A DNA stretch of 64,000 nt, taken from assembly GCF_029945685.1 (NCBI RefSeq), contig NZ_JAQSDA010000007.1, positions 1-64,000 on the forward strand, in the 5' to 3' direction. The translations under genes were made by a program, and so were the position numbers. The notes below the pieces were generated by a model. That model was not told the origin of the DNA and ran no database searches. It saw only the letters and a list, made by a program, of their open reading frames with translations. Below, in pieces: positions 27,319 to 35,868 of the stretch (within the stretch, counting starts at the first letter, position 1; every line of letters begins with the position of its first letter). The DNA is from Polaromonas sp. GTDB lineage: Bacteria; Pseudomonadota; Gammaproteobacteria; Burkholderiales; Burkholderiaceae_C.

Positions 27319-28077
27319 TCAGTCCTTGTAGCTGGTGTCGATGCGGTCCAGCTTGCGCAGCAGCGCCGGCCACACAAACGCGCCGCCCATGCCCCCGCCG
27401 CGCACATAGGTGGCGGCGCGGTCGCTGCCGGTGTAGATATCTTCTTCAAAATGAATCAGCTCGCCGCCGGCCTGCGCGCTGAGCTGGATCTGGCAGGTGC
27501 TTTCAAAGCGGTACATGTTCATGAAGGCGTCGGCAATCGTTTCGCCCACCGTCAGCAGGCCATGGTTGCGCAGCACCAGGTGGCGGGCCTGCCCCAGGTC
27601 TTGCTGCAGGCGCGGCTTCTCGTCGTCGCGAAAGGCCACGCCTTCGTAGTCGTGGTAGCCGAGCGAGGCCAGCACAAAGGCCGACTGCTGCGAGATCGGC
27701 AGGATGCCGCACTTCTGCGCACTGACGGCCACGCCCGCGCGGGTGTGCGTGTGCAGCACACACAACATGTCGTGCCGCGCCTCGTGCACCGCGCTGTGAA
27801 TCACAAAGCCGGCCGGGTTCACCGGGTAGGGCGAGTCAATCACCTTGTTGCAGTGCGCGTCCACCTTGACCAGCGACGAGGCCGTGATCTCGTCAAACAT
27901 CAGGCCGTAGGGGTTGATCAGAAAGTGATGCTCCGGCCCCGGCACCCGCGCGCTGATGTGGGTGAACACCAGGTCGCTCCAGCCGTACAGCGCCACCAGG
28001 CGGTAACAGGCGGCCAGGTCGCAACGCAGTTGCCATTCTTCGGCGCTGACAACTTCTTTGAGCGAGGCGATGTTCAT
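27319..28077 (-). CDS. Class II aldolase/adducin family protein
   Basis: 252 residues. The zinc ligands of the fold are visible as HTHTRAG (HxH) and the later His in LVLRNHGLLTVGE; the acidic catalytic region is HFLINPYGLMFDEI. The family includes fuculose- and ribulose-phosphate aldolases and decarboxylases, but many proteobacterial members of this length are uncharacterised. Single gene, divergent from the LOV kinase. Confidence 0.87.
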   Translation of the reverse strand: MNIASLKEVVSAEEWQLRCDLAACYRLVALYGWSDLVFTHISARVPGPEHHFLINPYGLMFDEITASSLVKVDAHCNKVIDSPYPVNPAGFVIHSAVHEARHDMLCVLHTHTRAGVAVSAQKCGILPISQQSAFVLASLGYHDYEGVAFRDDEKPRLQQDLGQARHLVLRNHGLLTVGETIADAFMNMYRFESTCQIQLSAQAGGELIHFEEDIYTGSDRAATYVRGGGMGGAFVWPALLRKLDRIDTSYKD

Positions 28078-28161
28078 GGTGTTTGTCTCCGCGATACCAA
28101 CAAGCCCTGACTTTAAACCGGGGAGGCGCGGCCTGCTGTAGAGTCAAGCCCTGACCAAGGA

Positions 28162-29307
28162 ATGAACATGCGCGACCATGAAAGCGAGCAGACTGGGCGC
28201 TTGCTGCTGCACCGGGCTATCGCATCGAGCCAGAACGGCATCACCATCGGACGCGTGGACAAGGGACAGATTCCCCTGATCTATGCCAATCCCGCGTTCT
28301 ATCGCCTCACGGGTTACGGGCCCGAAGACGTCATCGGCAAGGACTGCCGCCTGCTTCAAGGCAACCAGACCGAGCAACCGGGCCTCAAGACCCTTCGGGC
28401 CGCCCTGGCGCAAGGCGCGGACGCCACGGTGCTGCTGCGCAACTTCCGCAAGGACGGCAGCGAGTTCCTGAACGAATTGACCGTCTCGCCGGTGCTGGGC
28501 GACGCCGGCGTGCTGACACACTACGTCGGTATCCAGCATGACGTCACCGAACGCGAAAACGACGCCCGTGCCATCGCGGCCCTGAACCTGTCGCTGGCCC
28601 GGCGCGGCGAAGAGCTGCAGCTGGCCAACGAGAGCCTGCGCTCCTTTTCATCGTCCGCATCGCATGACCTGCGCGCACCGCTGACTTCCATCAAGGGCTT
28701 TTGCGCCGCCTTGAGAAAATCCGTCGATCTGCCGGCAGACAGCCGCGCCGAACACTTCATGAACCGGATCGAGGTCAACGCCCAGCGCATGGAGCAGCTC
28801 ATCGAGGCCTTGATGGAACTTGCCCGCTCCACCGCGAGTGAGCTCAGCGTGGTGCCCTGCGATCTGTCCCAGATGGCGCGCGAGGTGGTGGAAGCGCTGC
28901 GCAGCGCTTCTCCGGCCTTGGAGGTAGAAGTGCACATCGCAGCCGACCTGAGCGCCGAGGGCGACCCGGCCCTGCTGCGCTCGGTGTTGCAAAACCTGCT
29001 GGGCAACGCCCTGAAGTATTCGTCCAAAACCCCGGGCGCCACCGTTCATTTCGGCTGCGAGCCGGGGCCCTCGGGCGAGCCGCGGTTTTTTGTGCGCGAC
29101 AACGGCGCCGGTTTTGACATGGCCGGCGCCGGCACGCTGTTCGGCACCTTTCAGCGCTTCCATGCAGAACACGAGTTTCCCGGCACCGGCGTCGGGCTGG
29201 CCACGGTGCGGCGCATCGTCACCCGCCATGGCGGCATGGTTTCTGCCGAATCGGCGCCTGGCAAAGGCGCGGTGTTTTACTTCACGCTGGGCACGCCGCG
29301 CGCCTGA
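28162..29307 (+). CDS. LOV-domain (blue-light type) sensor histidine kinase
   Basis: 381 residues, soluble. An N-terminal PAS/LOV domain (about 18-128) carries GKDCRLLQG, the LOV photo-adduct motif GxNCRFLQ with Cys62 kept and Asn replaced by Asp61. The FMN-contacting stretches RKDGSEFLNELTVSPV and HYVGIQHDVT are also present. Then HisKA with SASHDLRAPLTSIKGF and HATPase (LLGNALKYSSKTPG, RDNGAGFDMAG, GTGVGLATVRRIV). By analogy with LOV kinases, blue light would form a cysteinyl-FMN adduct and change autophosphorylation. The C-terminal half resembles the kinase at 20211-21911. No partner regulator is adjacent. Confidence 0.88.
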   Translation: MNMRDHESEQTGRLLLHRAIASSQNGITIGRVDKGQIPLIYANPAFYRLTGYGPEDVIGKDCRLLQGNQTEQPGLKTLRAALAQGADATVLLRNFRKDGSEFLNELTVSPVLGDAGVLTHYVGIQHDVTERENDARAIAALNLSLARRGEELQLANESLRSFSSSASHDLRAPLTSIKGFCAALRKSVDLPADSRAEHFMNRIEVNAQRMEQLIEALMELARSTASELSVVPCDLSQMAREVVEALRSASPALEVEVHIAADLSAEGDPALLRSVLQNLLGNALKYSSKTPGATVHFGCEPGPSGEPRFFVRDNGAGFDMAGAGTLFGTFQRFHAEHEFPGTGVGLATVRRIVTRHGGMVSAESAPGKGAVFYFTLGTPRA

Positions 29308-29345
29308 CCGGCACAAGCAGCCCGGTGCTTCAGCTTCGGCGCAAG

Positions 29346-30560
<1,215 letters not shown>

Positions 30561-30589
30561 TCATCTTGGGCCGAATGGTTGAGGGACGC

Positions 30590-30648
30590 TCTGATTTTGA
30601 TAGCTGCTGGCGCACGACCGACAAGGGCTGGAGGCCAATTTGATGCAT
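30590..30648 (+). repeat. TAGCTGCTTGCGC intergenic repeat
   Basis: TCTGATTTTGATAGCTGCTG, then CCGACAAGGGCTGGAGGCCA and ATTTGATGC, one of the best-preserved copies. It lies between two minus-strand genes. Confidence 0.8.
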
Positions 30649-30681
30649 CATCGGGCATGCAGCTGGGTCGATCGGCAGGCG

Positions 30682-30709
30682 GGCTAACTAACTGGCTAAC
30701 TGGCTAACT
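30682..30709. repeat. Short tandem repeat GGCTAACT (three copies)
   Basis: Units at 30682, 30694 and 30702, the first pair separated by AACT. It lies immediately downstream of the flavin reductase stop codon. Confidence 0.7.
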
Positions 30710-30715
30710 GACGGG

Positions 30716-31336
30716 CTATCGCGGCCGGTACATGCGAAACAGCTGCTCCGGCCCGATGGTGAAGTAGTCGCCCGGCCCACCGCCGCGCAGCACATGGCCG
30801 GCGTTGGCGGTGTCGTACACGCCGTCTTTCAACAAGGCCTTGGCAATGTGCACCGCCACCACCTCGCCCAGCACCAGCCAGGTGTCGACCTTGCTGCCGT
30901 CCACGCCTTCGAGCTGCAGCACCTGCGTGCGCCGGCATTCGAACGAGACCGGGCTCTCGAGCACACGCGGCACCGCCACCACGCGCGAAGGCGCGGGCGT
31001 GAGGCCGGCCAACTCGAACTCATTGACCTCGGGCGGTACCGCGGCGCAGGTCTGGTTCATCTGCTCGGCCAGCGCGCGCGTGGTGAGGTTCCACACAAAC
31101 TCGCCGGTGGCCTCGATGTTGCGCACCGTGTCCTTGTAGCCAATGCTGGCAAAACCCACGATGGGCGGCACGTAGTTGAAGGCGTTGAAAAAGCTGTAGG
31201 GCGCCAGGTTCAGCGCACCGGCCGCGTTGTGTGAAGAGATCCAGCCAATCGGCCGCGGCCCGACGATGGCGTTGAACGGGTCATGCGGCAGGCCGTGGCC
31301 GTGGCGGGGTTCGTAGAAGTGGGTGGTGTCTGGCAA
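30716..31336 (-). CDS. Flavin reductase-like FMN-binding protein, 5' end possibly clipped
   Basis: 206 residues from TTG 31336. The split-barrel flavin reductase fold shows HDPFNAIVGPRPIGWISS, LAPYSFFNAFNYVPPIVGFA and KDTVRNIEATGEFVWN. These proteins reduce or bind FMN for partner oxygenases. No ATG or Shine-Dalgarno lies close upstream of the conserved part; the frame runs on for 67 more codons into low-GC DNA that shows no similarity to the family. The natural start and promoter may have been lost where the adjacent island begins. Confidence 0.8.
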   Translation of the reverse strand: MPDTTHFYEPRHGHGLPHDPFNAIVGPRPIGWISSHNAAGALNLAPYSFFNAFNYVPPIVGFASIGYKDTVRNIEATGEFVWNLTTRALAEQMNQTCAAVPPEVNEFELAGLTPAPSRVVAVPRVLESPVSFECRRTQVLQLEGVDGSKVDTWLVLGEVVAVHIAKALLKDGVYDTANAGHVLRGGGPGDYFTIGPEQLFRMYRPR

Positions 31337-31428
31337 GGAAGATCCCGAAGTAACTGTTGGACAACGATAACCGAGGACGCTGGAACCTGCCCGGTTCAAC
31401 AGCCTACCTCCTTTCTCCCCGACGTTGT

Positions 31429-31449
31429 TGCTTGAGAAGATCTCAAGCA
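31429..31449. terminator. Stem-loop downstream of the 308-residue island gene
   Basis: TGCTTGAGA and TCTCAAGCA are perfect reverse complements around AGA. It lies 12 bp beyond the stop of the 31461-32387 gene on that strand. There is no T-run, so termination is only suspected. Confidence 0.45.
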
Positions 31450-31460
31450 TTTCCGGCCTA

Positions 31461-32387
31461 TTACTCAGCGACGTACTGCCGGAACTGATCAACAAAGTAA
31501 TGAAGGCACCAACCAAACCATCGATCAAGCTCGGCAACGGAAGTAGGGTAGTGTTGGTGCGGAAGTGGCGTCGTTGCGTTAGCGAAATATCCTTTCAACG
31601 AGAAGGCATCTACGTGCTGCCAACGTGCGATTGTGGGCAAATGAAGGTGTTGCAATATCGAGTCTGTGTTAGAAACCATGCCCGTTGCAAATTCGTTCAG
31701 AAATTGATTCGGCGATGAATCGAGGGAACCGGCCATAAATCCAGTTTGCGGCGGCAATGTACTTCTAAGGCGCTGCTTTGCAGCTTTAGTTAGTGGTATG
31801 GAGTCAAAATGAAAATGAGGATGCGCAATACCAGAGCCATTAAAGACCAAGGATAGTTTTAACTTTTCCTCCACTGTCGCATCAGCGTAGTAAATGTCTG
31901 CTGCTTCTGGCTCATATTCATAGGGCTCCCATTCACATCGAAGCCATTGATGAAGGCCTCGATCTTCTAGGGCGTCTTCAGCTTGCACGTAAAAACGCAT
32001 TCGAAGACCGCCAAACAACCATATATCCAATAATTTGTTGGCTGCCGTCCTGCTTGTTTGAATGGAACTAGACGCGGCTGTTTGAAGGGTAACTATTTTT
32101 CGCCGCCAGTCGTTCTTATCTGGTGGAACCTTACGCCACTCTTCCTCGAACGATAAATAGAGCGTGAATGCAGTGCCACGCATGATGCGACCCGCCCACT
32201 CAGGACCACGTTGAGACGTCGCCTTTATTAGCCCATCCACTTCTGATTCAAGCATCCTGATTGCGACAACATCTGGACTGACTCTTTGACGGTCAATTTG
32301 GTAGCCACTTTCCGGAGCGGTAGCAAGCACTCGGGAGAATGCAGCGGCCCTTTGACTCAGCTCCAAATCATTCAGGATCAGTAGCAT
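31461..32387 (-). CDS. Unrecognised protein paired with a DNA methyltransferase
   Basis: 308 residues, not recognised. It follows the methyltransferase gene by 20 bp on the same strand, so the two form an operon. No signal peptide or membrane segment. Visible features are an acidic stretch (EWEPYEYEPEAADIYYAD, about 165-182) and HPHFHFDSI (about 203-211), a His-rich patch that could bind metal. I found no clear PD-(D/E)xK, HNH, GIY-YIG or PLD signature. The position suggests a restriction or accessory subunit, but this is inference. Its GC content is well below that of the flanking chromosome. Confidence 0.75.
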   Translation of the reverse strand: MLLILNDLELSQRAAAFSRVLATAPESGYQIDRQRVSPDVVAIRMLESEVDGLIKATSQRGPEWAGRIMRGTAFTLYLSFEEEWRKVPPDKNDWRRKIVTLQTAASSSIQTSRTAANKLLDIWLFGGLRMRFYVQAEDALEDRGLHQWLRCEWEPYEYEPEAADIYYADATVEEKLKLSLVFNGSGIAHPHFHFDSIPLTKAAKQRLRSTLPPQTGFMAGSLDSSPNQFLNEFATGMVSNTDSILQHLHLPTIARWQHVDAFSLKGYFANATTPLPHQHYPTSVAELDRWFGWCLHYFVDQFRQYVAE

Positions 32388-32407
32388 GTCAATTACCTTT
32401 TCAGCAA

Positions 32408-34816
32408 TTAACGCACTCCAAAAGCGGCGTGAGCAAATTTCTCCAATTCCAAAGGATTTGAGACAAAAATATTTGCGAGTTCGCGGACCGTCTCTATGCG
32501 ATCAAATCCAGTTGCCAAATTGTTTATGGTGTTCCAATCAGGAATGGGGAGCTCGTCAATATATTTCGGCGCCAGATCATATTGGCCTCCCGCGATGTTG
32601 ACTGAAACCGTTTTGACTAAGTTCAGAAAAAAATCGGATGCGAAAAGAAACGCATATGCATGCAGGATGATTAGCTTTGTTTCTAGCGAGGCATTTGGTG
32701 CTAATCGACGCCAAACTGGATTCCAGCCATAACCTTGGACGACAGCATGCCGACCGGTTTCGTCGACTGCAAAGCCCAATTGCTTTTGTCCCAAGAACAT
32801 ACGGCTGACAATTCTTGGGTCAAACTTGCGTAGCCATGCACGATCCCATGAAAGCTCCCAAATTTCTGGGTTTCTCGGCCTTTTTCTCAGAATATCCAAA
32901 TTAGGCTCAATGAATTCTTCAAAATAGGCAGGATAGCGGTTGCGGAAATCTAGTTCGGAAAGAATGGGCCTTTGGAGACTGTCGGCAAAAAACACTTGAG
33001 TTGAAGCTACTATTTTGAATTGAAATATCCCGTCTTTTTCCGCAATCGGTCGAAAGCCAACATGTTCTTCTTTGGGCAATTTCGCGACTTGTTCATTAGT
33101 CAATACAAAAGCCGCTCGTGCTCCAGTCCGAATACCTTGCTGCACTTTAAAAAGGTCGGCGAGACGAGGAAAATTACGTAATCGAAGTGCTTCAATGACA
33201 CCCTCACTTCCTGCATCGGAAGGCGCCCAACTGGTTCGTCGCGTTAGTTCTCCTTGACGAATCTGATATGTGCGCCAACTTCGAAGCCCGTCACTATCGG
33301 GTTGTTGATAATTTCCGCGTCGCAAGCTACGTAATGCCGCCGAGGAAGCCCGCGGATCTTCGTTGGCCCACAGCATTAATGTCCTTCGACTAAGCGTCGA
33401 AGAAGGCGCAGACCGTCGCACCACTAATGCAGCAATGTTGACCATTGCATAGTCGAAAATATAGTGATCTCCAAGGGAGCCAATCAAGCTGACCTCAGCT
33501 TCTTGGCTTATTTTCTCTCTCCATTTGCGGGAATAATCAGAAGTCAAGACTCCAATTGGAAGGATGGTCGCCAAAACTCCGCCTGGCTTCAATAAACCAT
33601 AGGCAAGATTCGCAAAAGCCAAACTGAGATCCGGTTTACCAGCAAAGACTCCGTCCAGATGCTGTTTAACCGACGCACGTCCATCGCCACTACTTTGTTC
33701 CCAAGAGCGGAAAGGCGGGTTCATCAAAATGATGTCAAAGTCCCCAAGTGGTGGCTCTAAAAGAGTGTTCCCTAAGTTGATATCGAGACTTATTCGAGAA
33801 ACGTCTAAATCGCGGGCAGCACTCAGTGCAACAAAGCGAGCAATCTGTACCGCATAGGGTGAAATATCCCGTCCAACTAGCTCAATGCGCCCAGCATAAT
33901 TTGCGCGAGCCAAAGCTCGCACGACCTCGGCAAGAAATACTCCAGATCCGCATGAAGGGTCGCAAATACGTAGTAAATTTCCGCCTGTTTTTCCTTGGAT
34001 TGCAGCCTCCGCAAGGGATCTAGCTAAGCCGGGGGGGGTGAAATAACCACCGTGCTGGAGTGAGTCCGGAGCACCGAATTGAGCCGTTTGGCGTCCGGTA
34101 AAGAGCTGGTATTGTGGCGAAAAAGTTAGTTGCGCTGTAGCGCGCTGGAAAATTGCTCCGCCCGCATGCCGTATTGCGATGCCGCAGTGAAGCTGGAAAT
34201 TTTCAGGGGGCGAGATATCGAAACCGTACGGAAGCGCTTTTTCTAGAATCCGACTCATCTGCTCGACGCATTCCAGCGGCAGATGATAGATTTCGGCCAG
34301 CTCCTCAATTGAGGTATCTCCTGGCTCGGTCAACTGGGCCATGAATAGCAGTAGCGTACGGGTTGCCAACAGGTCTGGCTGTTCGACTTGTCCTAAGCTC
34401 CGAGCAGACTCGCGAAAGTAATCTAACCGCCTCAGGAGAGAATCTACAACCGTCGCTTTTGGCGATTGCCGATCACCAGACAAGTATTCAAGAAATCGGT
34501 CTAGGTTTGAGTTAACGTCAGAAATGGAATAAGGCTCTGGCGATTCAGGCCGTGCAACGGATGTAACCGTTACTTTCTGGCTTTGGGTGTCGACCCAAAC
34601 ATGTTTTCTCAAGTTTGCAGACCAGGCCCAGCTCGCTGGATTCCTGGGGTCATTGGTGCTACTTTGCGCAACCGACAAGCTAAAGCTTGCACCCACGCCA
34701 TCTAGCAATGCGTAATGTTCGCCAAGGCCAAAATGCCGGTCTGGCGTTCCGAACAATCCAGACAATGCCAATCCCAGCTTTTGAGACCAATCTTTTGCGA
34801 TGTCCAACTTTTCCAT
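32408..34816 (-). CDS. N6-adenine DNA methyltransferase (Eco57I/N6-Mtase type)
   Basis: 802 residues. S-adenosylmethionine motif I is DPSCGSGVFLAEVV (about residue 285) and catalytic motif IV is NPPF (in DIILMNPPFRSWEQ), the NPPY/F signature of adenine-N6 enzymes. About 240 residues precede the catalytic core, without a recognisable nuclease motif, and about 370 follow, with space for target recognition. ATG 34816 is preferred over 34834 because AGGGA lies 6 nt before it. Low GC and an XRE-type neighbour indicate a horizontally acquired modification system. Confidence 0.87.
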   Translation of the reverse strand: MEKLDIAKDWSQKLGLALSGLFGTPDRHFGLGEHYALLDGVGASFSLSVAQSSTNDPRNPASWAWSANLRKHVWVDTQSQKVTVTSVARPESPEPYSISDVNSNLDRFLEYLSGDRQSPKATVVDSLLRRLDYFRESARSLGQVEQPDLLATRTLLLFMAQLTEPGDTSIEELAEIYHLPLECVEQMSRILEKALPYGFDISPPENFQLHCGIAIRHAGGAIFQRATAQLTFSPQYQLFTGRQTAQFGAPDSLQHGGYFTPPGLARSLAEAAIQGKTGGNLLRICDPSCGSGVFLAEVVRALARANYAGRIELVGRDISPYAVQIARFVALSAARDLDVSRISLDINLGNTLLEPPLGDFDIILMNPPFRSWEQSSGDGRASVKQHLDGVFAGKPDLSLAFANLAYGLLKPGGVLATILPIGVLTSDYSRKWREKISQEAEVSLIGSLGDHYIFDYAMVNIAALVVRRSAPSSTLSRRTLMLWANEDPRASSAALRSLRRGNYQQPDSDGLRSWRTYQIRQGELTRRTSWAPSDAGSEGVIEALRLRNFPRLADLFKVQQGIRTGARAAFVLTNEQVAKLPKEEHVGFRPIAEKDGIFQFKIVASTQVFFADSLQRPILSELDFRNRYPAYFEEFIEPNLDILRKRPRNPEIWELSWDRAWLRKFDPRIVSRMFLGQKQLGFAVDETGRHAVVQGYGWNPVWRRLAPNASLETKLIILHAYAFLFASDFFLNLVKTVSVNIAGGQYDLAPKYIDELPIPDWNTINNLATGFDRIETVRELANIFVSNPLELEKFAHAAFGVR

Positions 34817-34901
34817 TTTGATCCCTAGACACATCTGGCTTTAAGGGATAAAGCCTTTTTCGCAATCGATAGTGCCAACTACCAGCACTTGCTAGTTATT
34901 T

Positions 34902-34946
34902 GTATTTTATTCCTGAAAATGAGCAACCACAAGGAGTATTATTCCT
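34902..34946 (+). promoter_or_regulatory. Candidate operator: repeated (TT)ATTCCT boxes over the XRE ribosome-binding site
   Basis: GTATTTTATTCCT (34902-34914) and AGGAGTATTATTCCT (34932-34946) share GTATT...ATTCCT. The second is an imperfect palindrome that includes the AGGAG ribosome-binding site of the gene at 34950. Placement in the 133-bp divergent spacer fits self-control by the XRE-like protein. Confidence 0.4.
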
Positions 34947-34949
34947 AAT

Positions 34950-35348
34950 ATGCGTGCTCCTCGGGAAAAAAACTTCACACATCAAGTCTGTGAACGACTG
35001 ACGGATTTTGCGTTTAATCAGCTACGTCTTACGCCCAAAGGTCTGGCCGACTTGTTGGGATGCGATCAATCGATGGTGTACAGAATTAAACGCGGTGAAT
35101 CACTTCCGGATGTTGGGCGTTTGGTTGAGCTTTGGTCATACGCGCGAAATGTGGGCACGCCATTGAACTTTGAATGGCTTCTCACAGGACAAGCATCTCT
35201 AGGCATGATGGAACTGACCAGCACAAAGCATGCTGAGGCTCTCAGCCTACTTCAGCAATTGGACGAACGTGGAGTTTCTTCATTGATGCCTGTGTTACAG
35301 CTGTTATCCGAACGATTGAGCGGCGTCCACCACGCTCCTAAGTGTTAG
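34950..35348 (+). CDS. XRE-type helix-turn-helix regulator of the methyltransferase island
   Basis: 132 residues. The helix-turn-helix is LTPKGLADLLGCDQSMVYRI followed by KRGESLPDVGRLVELW (about 27-65). The rest is helical with no recognised domain. It is transcribed away from the methyltransferase gene, like the controller proteins of restriction-modification systems, though it is longer than classic C proteins (about 80 residues). AGGAG lies upstream of the ATG, inside a possible operator. Low GC like the rest of the island. Confidence 0.75.
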   Translation: MRAPREKNFTHQVCERLTDFAFNQLRLTPKGLADLLGCDQSMVYRIKRGESLPDVGRLVELWSYARNVGTPLNFEWLLTGQASLGMMELTSTKHAEALSLLQQLDERGVSSLMPVLQLLSERLSGVHHAPKC

Positions 35349-35408
35349 GCATTTCGATTGCATTACGTTCGTTGATGCAATTCCGCACTCAATCTGGATC
35401 GGAGTGGA

Positions 35409-35723
35409 TCAAAGGGTCAACTCGACTTTGGGGCTGGGATCAACTGGACGATGGCGCAGTAGCCTGGCGGCTTTAATGCAATCGGTTTCGCGCTGCTTGC
35501 CGTCTGTCGCGGTCAGTTTCAACTGTACGATTTCCTCGTACGGTTGCCCGGAGCCCGCCTCCTGCGCCAGCTTGCGTTTGAGGTCTGACCAGTAGCGCTT
35601 GGCGCTTTTGCTCTCAGTCAACACCTGCACCACATCAATAACCGAGAACCACCAGGTCTCGGAGGCTTCGTCAAACACGCGGCGGATGGACTGACCGTCA
35701 AAGCTGGCAGGCGAAACTTTCAT
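35409..35723 (-). pseudogene. BRO-N domain (phage antirepressor-like) remnant
   Basis: 104 residues from ATG 35723, with AAGGGG upstream. The BRO-N pattern is clear: FDGQSIRRVFDEASETWWFS, VIDVVQVLTESKSAKRYWSD and TATDGKQRETDC. After the ETDC position the sequence degrades (only LLR and PSPK of the usual segment can be matched) and stops at once, before the part that normally reads PFK.WLA. It looks like a gene cut at the island border. A longer N-terminus to 35780 is open but less supported. Confidence 0.65.
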
Positions 35724-35807
35724 GGCGACCCCTTGGAGCGGCAGCAAGTGTGCTGCGTGATGAATACTGTATTTTTGCACAGTATGTTGGCGCCGCCTAC
35801 AAAGACT

Positions 35808-35868
35808 TGATTTGCTCTGCTTTTTATAGCTGTTAGCGCTTATTCCATGCTCGCTAGCAGCCTATTTG
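35808..35868 (+). repeat. TAGCTGCTTGCGC intergenic repeat, diverged copy
   Basis: GATTTGCTCTGCTTTTTATA, then GCTGTTAGCGCTTATTCCAT and a CCTATTTGA tail. The tail contains the stop codon of the fic gene on the minus strand (35862-35864). Confidence 0.6.

Noticed and set aside
31300..35420. Attachment-site direct repeats or a tRNA flanking the low-GC island
   Set aside because: I compared the two edges by eye and found no matching direct repeat, integrase or tRNA.
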